Part shown: in pieces, positions 8,001-14,372 of the stretch
Numbering within the stretch: the first letter of the stretch is position 1
Layout: each line of letters opens with the position of its first letter
NCBI GenBank assembly: GCA_020852775.1
Contig: JADZAD010000075.1
Span: forward strand, 1-20,004
Reading direction: 5' to 3'
DNA: 20,004 bases
DNA from: Anaerolineae bacterium
GTDB taxonomy: Bacteria > Chloroflexota > Anaerolineae > Aggregatilineales > UBA3940
The notes under the pieces: model-generated
What the model was told of the DNA's origin: nothing
The model's database searches: none
The model's input: only the letters and a program-made list of their open reading frames with translations
Made by a program: the position numbers and the translations under genes

Positions 8001-8152
8001 TTGGCCTGATGGGTGGGATGGCGGTGTTCCTTGCTCACGGGCTGGTGGATGAGGTGCACTTCGTGATCGACCTCGCGTTCCTGTTCTATATGACGCTGGG
8101 GCTGGTCAGCCAGTTCGACCGGGGGATGAGCGGTGGAGATAGCAGCCGGTAG
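5027..8152 (+). CDS. Fusion protein: glycosidase-like (beta/alpha) barrel + beta-sandwich + O-antigen ligase/polymerase (Wzy_C-type) membrane domain
   Basis: This protein has 1041 residues. An N-terminal membrane anchor (~8-30) is followed by an extracytoplasmic clan GH-A-like barrel (~50-380): GVNADLTQYP, FVWVRQVFAWDQIEP, YDWSAYDRIVEEAARRDLRLVAVLW and FAERYGDRIDVYQVWDEPN. The acid/base Glu of the NEP-type motif is present as E166 in WDEPN. The strand that normally carries the nucleophile (TEFGW type) reads WASHFGW with Ser286-His287, so hydrolysis is doubtful. Residues ~390-505 look like a beta-sandwich carbohydrate-binding region (YRGYLFVTVDGQPV). From ~513 on there are about a dozen membrane helices with Wzy_C/WaaL landmarks: CNNVALFLGRLIPL at ~786 and SQPHNFILNYWVRLGLFG with H944, the position of the essential His of O-antigen ligases. 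It overlaps the upstream lipoprotein by ATGA and the downstream macro gene by 20 bases. Likely role: polymerises or ligates lipid-linked surface glycan, with the outer barrel binding glycan. Domain assignment is confident; substrate is unknown. Confidence 0.85.
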   Translation: MKRLNHSLIAWFCFVLALFCASGVAALLVQRQERLRGALNGLPSADSPLRVPVLGVNADLTQYPPAELNENLDQIRETGFVWVRQVFAWDQIEPAPGEYDWSAYDRIVEEAARRDLRLVAVLWRSPAWAAETPTAPPAEHDDFARFAAAFAERYGDRIDVYQVWDEPNLSSGWGGLPPSPVDYAALLGAAYDAIHAADAHALVLTAGLAPTTERGPQNLSDLLFLEALYDNGAAAVFDGVAAKPYGFDTGPDDRRAYPALLNVSRLLLLRQEMGRRGDAGKPLWASHFGWNALPAGWAGEPSAWGQTTPEQQAAWTEAFYRRALMEWPWTGGLILENWQPAAPPGDPRWGFALKAADGTLSPAASVIRSLAGESNTALWPGVYPVQAPLARYSGEWEFSDLGADFSEAGGSVVELPFAGESFAVIVRRDNYRGYLFVTVDGQPVSLLPRNERGSYLVLTSPDYQPRIETLPVAGGYGDGQIHQIRLEADRGWDQWALAGYAVGARVDTRRFDYPAVALLVLAIAAVASGLLFSRETHLAYRVGQALDAAVLRLGDAAHFVISVLAALALWLGAALTLGGAVPGLLRQIGDGPSLLLTLLTAGVFYFSPWLVLTLAALMVLFLLIYTRPATGAALMVAFAPYYLLPRPLLDRAFSLVEVISLLTAAAWAIRLAGRQAGPRLSLPAVWAALRPLDKAVGLFVIVSVVSLAWSALPGVAFTELRQMILEPLIVYLVLRAEPLTPRERWRIADMAVLTGVVLALVGFWQFAVDVRQIQGFVCLRSVSGTCNNVALFLGRLIPLAAAVVVMGEGRHRRWLYGGALLVMLLATVLTTSRGALILGIPAGLALVLIFWQGRRGAAAVGTAAALGLGALIPLGRIVPRLSNLFDFSSGTSSSFFRVQLWQSTLRMIRDHPITGLGLDQFLYAYRGTYILPEAWQQPDLSQPHNFILNYWVRLGLFGLLAGLWIQVAFWRTAWAVQRRLRTVRPAERALVIGLMGGMAVFLAHGLVDEVHFVIDLAFLFYMTLGLVSQFDRGMSGGDSSR

Positions 8153-8669
8153 CGGCATTCTGCGGCTGGTTGAGGGCGACATCACCGATCTGGATACCGA
8201 TGCGATCGTCAATGCTGCCAACGACCACCTGCTCCTGGGGGCCGGGGTTGCCGGAGCAATTCGCCACCGGGGTGGCCCTGCTGTTCAAGAGAAGTGCGAC
8301 GCCATTGGCTTCTGCCCGACAGGCGGCGCAGTGATCACCACCGGCGGCAACCTCAGGGCACGCTACGTGATTCATGCGGTCGGGCCGATGGGCAGTAACC
8401 CGCAGGCAGAGCGCCTGCTGCGCTCGGCAGTCGAATCTGCGCTTCGGGTCGCCGGGGAGAATAACCTGTCCTCGGTTGCGTTCCCGGCGATCTCTACCGG
8501 CATCTTCGGCTACCCGCTCGACCGTTGTGCGCGGATCATGGTTGAAGTGGCGCTGGCCCATCTCCGGGGCGACGTCACGGCTCCACGCCTTGTCGTGCTG
8601 TGCCTGTACGGGCGCATGGCCTTCGACGTCTTCGCTTCGGAACTCCGGCGGCAGGCTGACGCGTTATAG
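8133..8669 (+). CDS. Macro domain protein (ADP-ribose / O-acetyl-ADP-ribose hydrolase family)
   Basis: Small soluble protein (178 residues), essentially one complete macro domain. Visible are VEGDITDLDTDAIVNAAN (NAAN at 27-30), GAGVAGAIRHRGG (GAGVAGAI at 36-43) in place of the usual Gly-rich GGGVDGAI loop, PTGGAVITTGGNL, RYVIHAVGP and AFPAISTGIFGYPLDRCA (second phosphate-binding loop, ~119-128). The family removes ADP-ribose from proteins or nucleic acids, or deacetylates O-acetyl-ADP-ribose in the cytosol; the exact reaction cannot be read from sequence. The start is GTG 8133: the purine-rich GGGGGA at 8121-8126 lies six bases upstream. This places the first 20 bases inside the polymerase gene in another frame, so the two are probably translationally coupled. 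No ADP-ribosyltransferase or antitoxin-like partner is adjacent. Its place in a glycan operon is unexplained; it could process a nucleotide-sugar by-product or be a passenger. Confidence 0.9.
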   Translation: MEIAAGSGILRLVEGDITDLDTDAIVNAANDHLLLGAGVAGAIRHRGGPAVQEKCDAIGFCPTGGAVITTGGNLRARYVIHAVGPMGSNPQAERLLRSAVESALRVAGENNLSSVAFPAISTGIFGYPLDRCARIMVEVALAHLRGDVTAPRLVVLCLYGRMAFDVFASELRRQADAL

Positions 8670-8689
8670 CGGCTGCCATGCCCATTCGT

Positions 8690-8695
8690 TACAAT
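8690..8695 (+). promoter_or_regulatory. Possible -10 box upstream of the UDP-glucuronate decarboxylase gene
   Basis: TACAAT occurs in the 70-base gap between the macro gene and the next gene, 45 bases before its GTG. No convincing -35 sits 16-18 bases upstream. The surrounding bases (TTACAATTGCCGCCAT) resemble the TACAGTCGCGCCAT context of the lipoprotein promoter. It may allow region 3 to be transcribed separately from region 2. Confidence 0.3.
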
Positions 8696-8739
8696 TGCCG
8701 CCATCAAGTCACCCGGTTGTTAATCTGGAGTAAATCCAC

Positions 8740-9687
8740 GTGCGTGTCTTAATTACCGGCGGCGCCGGTTTCATCGGGTCACATCTCTGTGACCGCTTCC
8801 TGGCTGAAGGCCATACCGTGATCGCGATGGACAACCTGATCACGGGCAGCATCCGCAACATCGAACACCTGGCGGGGAACGAACGCTTTCGTTTCATCAA
8901 GCAGGATGTGACTGAGTACATCTATCTTGATGGCCCGATCGATGCCGTCATGCACTTTGCCTCACCCGCCAGCCCGATCGACTACCTGAACTACCCGATC
9001 CAGACGCTCAAGGTCGGCGCACTCGGCACACACAAGGCGCTCGGCCTGGCGAAGGAAAAGGGGGCGCGTTTCCTGCAGGCTTCCACCTCGGAGGTCTACG
9101 GTGATCCGAAGGTGCACCCGCAGCCGGAGTCCTACTGGGGCAATGTGGACCCCATCGGGCCGCGCGGCGTCTACGATGAAGCCAAGCGCTTTGCCGAGGC
9201 GATGACGATGGCCTATCACCGCTACCACGATGTCGATACGCGCATCGTTCGTATCTTCAACACCTATGGTCCGCGCATGCGCCTCGATGATGGGCGCGTG
9301 GTGCCGAACTTTATCGGGCAGGCCCTCCGTGGTGAGCCACTGACGATCTACGGGGACGGCCTGCAGACCCGCAGTTTCTGCTTCATCAGGGATGAGGTTG
9401 AGGGCATCTTCCGCCTGCTGATGTCGAGCGAAAACGACCCGGTCAACATCGGCAACCCGCACGAACTCACCATTCTGGAGTTCGCCGAGCGGGTGAACGC
9501 GCTTACGGGGAACAAGGCGGGGATCATATTCCAGCCAGAAAAACGCATCGCCGGTGATCCGCAAACGCGCCAGCCCGATATCACGCGGGCCCGCGCTATC
9601 CTGGGCTGGGAACCGACCATCGATATCGGCATCGGCCTTGAGCAGACCGTGCGTTACTTCGAGAAGCAGGTTAAAGGGAAGAACTGA
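8740..9687 (+). CDS. UDP-glucuronate decarboxylase (UDP-xylose synthase), NAD-dependent SDR epimerase family
   Basis: Converts UDP-glucuronate to UDP-xylose via a 4-keto intermediate, supplying a pentose donor for glycan synthesis in the cytosol. This 315-residue extended SDR protein has the NAD-binding Rossmann motif GGAGFIGSHL at 7-16, FASPASPIDYLNYPIQTLKVG, ASTSEVYGDPKVHPQPESYWGNV, the active-site Y145-x3-K149 in GVYDEAKRFAE, RIFNTYGPRM, and GDGLQTRSFCFIRDEVEGI. The SPASP..YL and YWGNVDPIGPR signatures are those of bacterial UXS rather than dTDP-glucose dehydratase (RmlB). Start GTG 8740 is supported by GGAG at 8727-8730, nine bases upstream, and by the immediate MRVLITGGAGF sequence. The stop codon overlaps the next gene's ATG by one base (TGATG). 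No UDP-glucose dehydrogenase to make the substrate is present nearby. Closest alternative: another UDP-sugar 4-epimerase/dehydratase of the same subfamily. Confidence 0.9.
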   Translation: MRVLITGGAGFIGSHLCDRFLAEGHTVIAMDNLITGSIRNIEHLAGNERFRFIKQDVTEYIYLDGPIDAVMHFASPASPIDYLNYPIQTLKVGALGTHKALGLAKEKGARFLQASTSEVYGDPKVHPQPESYWGNVDPIGPRGVYDEAKRFAEAMTMAYHRYHDVDTRIVRIFNTYGPRMRLDDGRVVPNFIGQALRGEPLTIYGDGLQTRSFCFIRDEVEGIFRLLMSSENDPVNIGNPHELTILEFAERVNALTGNKAGIIFQPEKRIAGDPQTRQPDITRARAILGWEPTIDIGIGLEQTVRYFEKQVKGKN

Positions 9688-11222
9688 TGTCCGCACTGGC
9701 GCGAAGCCGCTCAGTGCTGGCTTTCGCCCATCGACCTCTGCCAGCCCGTGCGAGACGGGTCGGGGTGGCTGTGCTGGCCGGGGCGATTGGGCTCCTGCTG
9801 GGTCGCCTGCCCTTGCTCACGGCGGGTATCTTGCTGCTCAGTATCGTCCTGCTCGTCCTGACGCTGATCGACCCCCGGGTGGGCCTGGGGGTCGCGCTGA
9901 TCCTCGGCCCCAGCAAACCCCTGACGGATTACTTCCTCCCGGCGCTGCCGCTTGATCTCGGCCAGATCGCCCTGATCGTCACCCTGGGAGCGTGGGCGCT
10001 CCATGCGCTGGCAAAGCGCCGCGTGGCAGTCCCGTCCTCACCATTGAACCTGCCGCTGCTGCTCTTCCTTTTCGCCGCCGCTCTGAGCCTGCTCAATGCG
10101 CTTTCTCTCGGTTATGCGCTGAAGGAACTGCTCAAGTGGGTACAGCTTCTGCTGGTGATGTGGCTCGTCATCGATCTCTCCGGGCAACGGAGAACCGGCT
10201 GGGTTGTGGCGGTCATACTGGCGGCAGGTCTGGCTCAGGCCCTGATCGGTATCTGGCAGTTTGGCCTGCGCGGTGACGGGCCGGAACACTTCCAGATACT
10301 GGGTGGCCAGTATTATCGCGCTTATGGGACATTTGAGCAGCCGAATCCGTATGGTGGCTTCATCGGCCTTGTACTGTCCCTCTCGGTCGGGTTGCTGCTT
10401 GGGGCACTGGGAGCCTGGATCGCGCAGGCGCGCCGCTGCTGGCGGGCTACCCGCCCACCCCGGCTGCATGTTATTGCCCGTATGCTCTTACGTCGTGAAA
10501 CAATCGTCTTTCTCATGGCAGGGCTGGTGGCCGGGGTGCTCGGTATGGCGCTGGTGATGTCATGGTCACGCGGGGCGTGGCTGGGCTTCGGAGCCGGGGC
10601 ACTGGCGATGCTGTTCGCCTGGCCGCGCCGGGCGTGGCTGGGTGTGCTGCTGGTGGGGGGTGGCCTGCTGATAGGGGCGTTTGCCTTGCAGTACGGTCTG
10701 CTGCCTGCCCCGGTCGCCAGTCGCCTGACGGGCTTTACCGAGGTCTTCCAGAGCTTCGACGCACGTGGGGCCGACATCAACGACGCGAACTTCTCCGTAC
10801 TGGAGCGTCTCGCACACTGGCAGGCCGCCGAGGAAATGGCCCGTTTCCAGCCGTGGATCGGGGTCGGTTTTGGTAACTATGAGCCCGTCTACCCCGCCTA
10901 TGCGCTGGCGAACTGGCCCGCGCCGCTCGGTCATGCCCATAACATCTACCTGAATACGCTGGCCGAAACCGGTATAATAGGACTCGCTGCCTACCTGCTG
11001 TTCTGGCTGATCGTGCTCGGCTGGACCTGGCGGACTGCTCATAGCGCGGATATCTGGACACGCAGCCTGGCGATTGGCCTGATGGGGGCCTGGCTTCATC
11101 TGAGCGTGCATAATGCGCTCGATAAACTGTACGTCGCTAACCTGCACCTGCACATCGGGGCGATGCTGGGCCTGCTCAGCCTGCTGGTGGCGAATTCGAA
11201 ATGGGAGAACGAAACAGCGTGA
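9687..11222 (+). CDS. O-antigen ligase/polymerase family membrane protein (Wzy_C type)
   Basis: Integral membrane protein of 511 residues with about 12 hydrophobic helices starting near residue 25. It has the two Wzy_C hallmarks: a large extracytoplasmic loop introduced by YGTFEQPNPYGGFIGLVL (~211-228), and GHAHNIYLNTLAETGIIGL with H418, the position of the conserved His of WaaL-type ligases. It differs from the fusion gene at 5027 in having no glycosidase-like N-terminus. The ATG overlaps the stop of the decarboxylase gene (TGATG), and its own stop overlaps the GtrA start (GTGA), so the three are a coupled unit. Likely role: polymerises or ligates a lipid-linked oligosaccharide outside the membrane. 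Whether it is a polymerase or a ligase cannot be decided by sequence. Having two family members in one locus suggests one of each, or two different glycans. Confidence 0.85.
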   Translation: MSALARSRSVLAFAHRPLPARARRVGVAVLAGAIGLLLGRLPLLTAGILLLSIVLLVLTLIDPRVGLGVALILGPSKPLTDYFLPALPLDLGQIALIVTLGAWALHALAKRRVAVPSSPLNLPLLLFLFAAALSLLNALSLGYALKELLKWVQLLLVMWLVIDLSGQRRTGWVVAVILAAGLAQALIGIWQFGLRGDGPEHFQILGGQYYRAYGTFEQPNPYGGFIGLVLSLSVGLLLGALGAWIAQARRCWRATRPPRLHVIARMLLRRETIVFLMAGLVAGVLGMALVMSWSRGAWLGFGAGALAMLFAWPRRAWLGVLLVGGGLLIGAFALQYGLLPAPVASRLTGFTEVFQSFDARGADINDANFSVLERLAHWQAAEEMARFQPWIGVGFGNYEPVYPAYALANWPAPLGHAHNIYLNTLAETGIIGLAAYLLFWLIVLGWTWRTAHSADIWTRSLAIGLMGAWLHLSVHNALDKLYVANLHLHIGAMLGLLSLLVANSKWENETA

Positions 11223-11794
11223 GTGAGTCAACCGATGTTATGACCGTTGAGTCCGAGGTCATTCAATCCAAATATCCAGGCCTGCTGGGCCGTGCCCATA
11301 CCCGGATATCAGAGTATCGTGAAGTCAAGCGTTTTGTTAAGTTTGCCATCGTCGGCGGTATCGGCTTTGTCATTGATGCCGGCACCTCCAATCTGCTCTG
11401 GTCAATCCTCCCGCGGGATATCAGTATCCCGGTCCCTTTTCTGGAGCCGATTTCGTACATCGGGCTCGGCGGCGCGATCGGTTTTGTTGCCGCGGTCATC
11501 AGCAACTTCCTCTGGAATCGTTACTGGACATACCCCGACTCGCGGTCTAAATCGCCTGTTCTGCAGTTGATCACCTTCTTTGTGATTAACCTGTTTGGCA
11601 TCATCATCCGTATCCCCATCCTGGAATTCGCCAGCATTCCCTTCTCGGCGCTGGCTGCCTCCGCGCTCCCGATACTCTCAGCGGAATTCGCCCTGCGGAT
11701 CGGCAAGAACATGGCACTGCTCATCTCAGTAGGGATCGCCATGATCTGGAACTTCTTCGTGAATCGCTACCTGACTTACAGTGATGTCAAGTAG
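11219..11794 (+). CDS. GtrA family membrane protein (probable lipid-linked sugar flippase)
   Basis: 191 residues with four transmembrane helices. An N-terminal cytosolic tail of about 30 residues is followed by REVKRFVKFAIVGGIGFVIDAGTSNLL, the classic GtrA opening, FVAAVISNFLWNRYWTYPDSR after helix 2, and MIWNFFVNRYLTYSDVK at the end, a second copy of the W-N-F-x-x-N-R-Y-x-T-Y signature. The family is associated with moving polyprenyl-phosphate-linked monosaccharides across the membrane for glycan decoration. Start choice: GTG 11219 forms a GTGA overlap with the preceding stop and has GGGAG at 11203-11207; an in-frame ATG at 11201 is the alternative and adds six residues. This is the last gene of the tightly coupled run; 68 bases separate it from the next gene. 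Confidence 0.85.
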   Translation: MSESTDVMTVESEVIQSKYPGLLGRAHTRISEYREVKRFVKFAIVGGIGFVIDAGTSNLLWSILPRDISIPVPFLEPISYIGLGGAIGFVAAVISNFLWNRYWTYPDSRSKSPVLQLITFFVINLFGIIIRIPILEFASIPFSALAASALPILSAEFALRIGKNMALLISVGIAMIWNFFVNRYLTYSDVK

Positions 11795-11862
11795 CCTGCA
11801 GTTGTCTGTCTCATCCTGACCCCTGCTGATCGGGCTGGCCCCGGCTGGAATAACGCTATCAT

Positions 11863-13011
11863 ATGCAGCCTCCCCGCCCGCACGTCGCCATTGATTACAC
11901 CCCGGCGCTTGAACAGGGCGGCGGGATTGGTCGCTACGTGCGTGAACTGGTCAGCGCGTTGGCGGCGGTTGACCCCCGGAACCCGTATGTGCTTTTTGCG
12001 GCGGGGCAGCGCACGGAGGCTCTCCCCGCACTCCCGGCGCCTAACTTTGCCTGGCGCTCCAGCCGGATTAATCCAAACTGGTTTGCCCGTATATGGCACC
12101 GGGCACACCTGCCCCTCCCGGTAGAGTGGTGGACGGGAGACGTTGCACTGTATCACGCCACCGATTTCACCCTACCTCCGGTTCGTCGAGGCACACGCAC
12201 TCTGCTGACCGTGCATGATCTCTCCTATGCGCGCACACCTGAAACGGCGGTGGCCTCCCTGAGACGCTACCTCGACCGGGTCGTGCCTCAGTCCGCGGCG
12301 CGTGCCGATCACATCCTGGCCGACTCTGAGGCTACCCGGCAGGACCTGATCGCACTGTACGCAGTGCCGCCCGAGAAGATCAGTGTGCTTTACTGCGGCG
12401 TCGAGCCACGTTTCCATCCCATCACAGATGCTGATATACTGCGGCGGGTCAGAGCCCGCTACGCGATCGGTGATAATCCCTACATCCTCAGCGTTGGGAC
12501 GGTCCAACCTCGGAAGAACTATGCGCGTCTCGCGGAAGCCTTCGCCCGGCTGGAATACACCGGGTTGAAGCTGGTGATTGCAGGGGGAAAGGGCTGGCTG
12601 GAAGATGAACTGTATCGCGTGATTGAGCACTCCGGGATTGCCAACCGCGTCCTGCTGACAGGCTTTGTTGCGGACGATGACCTGCCTGCTCTCTACAGCG
12701 GGGCGGAGTTGATGGCCTACCCTGCGCTGTACGAAGGGTTTGGCCTGCCCCCGCTGGAAGCGATGGCCTGTGGGGTACCGGTCATTACCTCGAATACCTC
12801 CTCGTTTCCGGAGGTCGTTGGAGATGCCGGGCTGATGATCGATCCGTACAGTGTTAACGATCTGGCCGCGGCAATAGAGCGCGTGCTTACCAGCCCGTCG
12901 CTGCGAACCACCCTGTGCCAGATGGGGCTGGCCCGCGCGCGCCTGTTCGACTGGCAGGCTTCCGCCCGGCAGCTTATGGCGCACTACGATATGCTGCTTG
13001 CGACAGGATAA
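11863..13011 (+). CDS. Glycosyltransferase family 4 (GT-B fold)
   Basis: Cytosolic or membrane-associated sugar transferase of 382 residues. The N-terminal Rossmann half begins with HVAIDYTPALEQGGGIGRYVRELV (acceptor-side Gly loop). The C-terminal half has ILSVGTVQPRKNYARLAEAF, VIAGGKGWLE, RVLLTGFVADDDLPALYSGAE and the donor-binding EX7E pair E291 and E299 in LYEGFGLPPLEAMACGVPVI. It resembles mannosyl- or rhamnosyltransferases of retaining family GT4, but sugar and acceptor cannot be named. The ATG at 11863 follows a 68-base gap with no good Shine-Dalgarno; TATCAT directly precedes the ATG and could belong to a promoter with little leader, though no -35 is seen. Together with UXS and GtrA it fits a surface-glycan assembly line. 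Confidence 0.9.
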   Translation: MQPPRPHVAIDYTPALEQGGGIGRYVRELVSALAAVDPRNPYVLFAAGQRTEALPALPAPNFAWRSSRINPNWFARIWHRAHLPLPVEWWTGDVALYHATDFTLPPVRRGTRTLLTVHDLSYARTPETAVASLRRYLDRVVPQSAARADHILADSEATRQDLIALYAVPPEKISVLYCGVEPRFHPITDADILRRVRARYAIGDNPYILSVGTVQPRKNYARLAEAFARLEYTGLKLVIAGGKGWLEDELYRVIEHSGIANRVLLTGFVADDDLPALYSGAELMAYPALYEGFGLPPLEAMACGVPVITSNTSSFPEVVGDAGLMIDPYSVNDLAAAIERVLTSPSLRTTLCQMGLARARLFDWQASARQLMAHYDMLLATG

Positions 13012-13025
13012 TCCTGAGAGGAACA

Positions 13026-14336
13026 ATGGCATCAACCCGTAAGATTACAGCCTACCCCCGGCCTGTGCAGAACTTCATCGCGTTCGGGCTGGATACCATT
13101 GCGTTCGGCCTGAATGCACGCTTCATTGATAATTACACGGTCGTCCCCGGATTCCTTGATCACCTCGGAGCGTCTCCGGTGCTGATCGGCGCGATCCCGA
13201 CGATTTACTGGCTGTTCTGGGCGATCCCACAATTGTTTGCCGGTGGAATTATCGGGCGCTTCCCACGAAAGAAGCCGGTGCTGATTATCTCTGCTATCTC
13301 GACCCGTATTGCCATCCCGATCATGGCGGCGGTAGTCTATCTGACCAATGCCGAACCATCCTGGCTGTCTATTGTGTCGTTGATCATCGCACTGATTGTC
13401 CTCACAGTTGGCGACGCCTTTGCGACTGTTGCCTGGGTCGATATGCTGGGACGTGCCTTCCCGCCGGAACGCCGCACCGGATACATGGCGATCTGGCAGG
13501 CGATCATGGGACTGGTAGCGATCTTTGGTATCGCGCGGTTGGTGCAGTTCCTGCTCAGCCCGGAGGGGCCTGCGTTTCCGCAGAGCTACGTCATCCTGTT
13601 TCTGGGATCGACAGCCTGCCTGGCCATCTCTTCCGCGGCTTCGTTCTTCATGCACGAGCCGGCAATCGCCGATGGCGAGAAGGCGACGGTACACATCCCC
13701 TGGAGTGAGTTCGCTGACCATATCATGAGCATCATGCGCACTGATGTCCGGTTGCGTCGTGTGACTATTGCCCGGATATTCTTCCTGATTGCCGGGATGG
13801 CGTCGCCTCTGTACGTACTCTATGCTCGGCAGGTGGTGGGGCTGCCTGAAGAATCGCTGGGGATATTTGTTGGCGCACAGGCGGTAGGTTCTGCTGTCGG
13901 AACGTTCGTGCTCGGTCGCGTTGCTGACCGCTTCGGAACCCGCCGCCTGATTCAGGTCGGGACGGTGATTGTGATCACGGCGCCGTTCGTCGCGCTGGTC
14001 AGCGTGCTTGCCGGGCTGTCGAGCGGGCCGCTGGCGACGGCGTTGTTCGCCTGGATCTATATCGCGGTTGGGCTTTCTGGCAGCCTGGTCTTTCTGGGCT
14101 TCCTGAACTACGCGCTGGATATCTCCGGTGAGACGGGCCAGCGCACGATCTATCTGGGGGCCACCAACGCTATTGGCACCATTGGTGTCGTTGGCCCGAC
14201 CATTGGCGGGCTCATCCTGCAGGTCTCGGATTACCCGGTGCTATTCCTGACGGCGGCGCTCTGTGGGCTTCTGGCGCTGGCGCTGGTGATGCGCCTGCCC
14301 GATTCGTTGATCCCGGCCTCCGAAGTGATGACGTAG
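13026..14336 (+). CDS. Major facilitator superfamily transporter
   Basis: Twelve-helix membrane transporter of 436 residues. Loop 2-3 reads GRFPRKKPVLIIS, and the matching second-half loop is GRVADRFGTRRLIQ, a typical MFS motif A. The N-terminus (RKITAYPRPVQNFIAFGLDTIAFG) is cytosolic. ATG 13026 is chosen because GAGAGGA ends three bases before it (13016-13022) and the upstream in-frame GTG at 12915 lies within the glycosyltransferase gene. It starts 14 bases after the GT4 stop, so co-transcription is likely. Substrate is unknown; possibilities are a small sugar or drug-like export function, and it is not a recognisable Wzx flippase. It ends a few bases before a convergent gene. Confidence 0.85.
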   Translation: MASTRKITAYPRPVQNFIAFGLDTIAFGLNARFIDNYTVVPGFLDHLGASPVLIGAIPTIYWLFWAIPQLFAGGIIGRFPRKKPVLIISAISTRIAIPIMAAVVYLTNAEPSWLSIVSLIIALIVLTVGDAFATVAWVDMLGRAFPPERRTGYMAIWQAIMGLVAIFGIARLVQFLLSPEGPAFPQSYVILFLGSTACLAISSAASFFMHEPAIADGEKATVHIPWSEFADHIMSIMRTDVRLRRVTIARIFFLIAGMASPLYVLYARQVVGLPEESLGIFVGAQAVGSAVGTFVLGRVADRFGTRRLIQVGTVIVITAPFVALVSVLAGLSSGPLATALFAWIYIAVGLSGSLVFLGFLNYALDISGETGQRTIYLGATNAIGTIGVVGPTIGGLILQVSDYPVLFLTAALCGLLALALVMRLPDSLIPASEVMT

Positions 14337-14372
14337 TGGCTCTCAGACGACAACAGGCTGGCTCAGAGCCAC
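14336..14372. terminator. Possible bidirectional hairpin between convergent genes
   Basis: Arms 14336-14346 and 14362-14372 pair over 11 positions with one mismatch (outer GTGGCTCT with AGAGCCAC) around a 15-base loop. The structure overlaps the last base of the MFS stop codon and includes the stop codon of the minus-strand DUF58 gene. There is no T-tract on either side, so the terminator call is weak. Confidence 0.3.

Noticed and set aside
8669..8701. GCGGC/GCCGC inverted repeat in the macro-UXS gap
   Set aside because: Only five base pairs around a 23-base loop and no T-run; not enough for a terminator.
8962..9696. Minus-strand open frame (244 codons) opposite the UDP-glucuronate decarboxylase
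   Set aside because: Antisense to a gene with full SDR motifs; no start signal and no domain-like sequence.
10973..10978. Perfect TATAAT inside the second Wzy_C gene
   Set aside because: It lies in coding sequence (Gly-Ile-Ile-Gly codons), lacks a -35 at the proper distance and is about 240 bases from the next start; possibly an internal promoter, but not supportable.
12915..13025. Longer MFS reading frame from GTG 12915
   Set aside because: Would overlap the glycosyltransferase gene by about 100 bases; the ATG at 13026 has a strong ribosome site.
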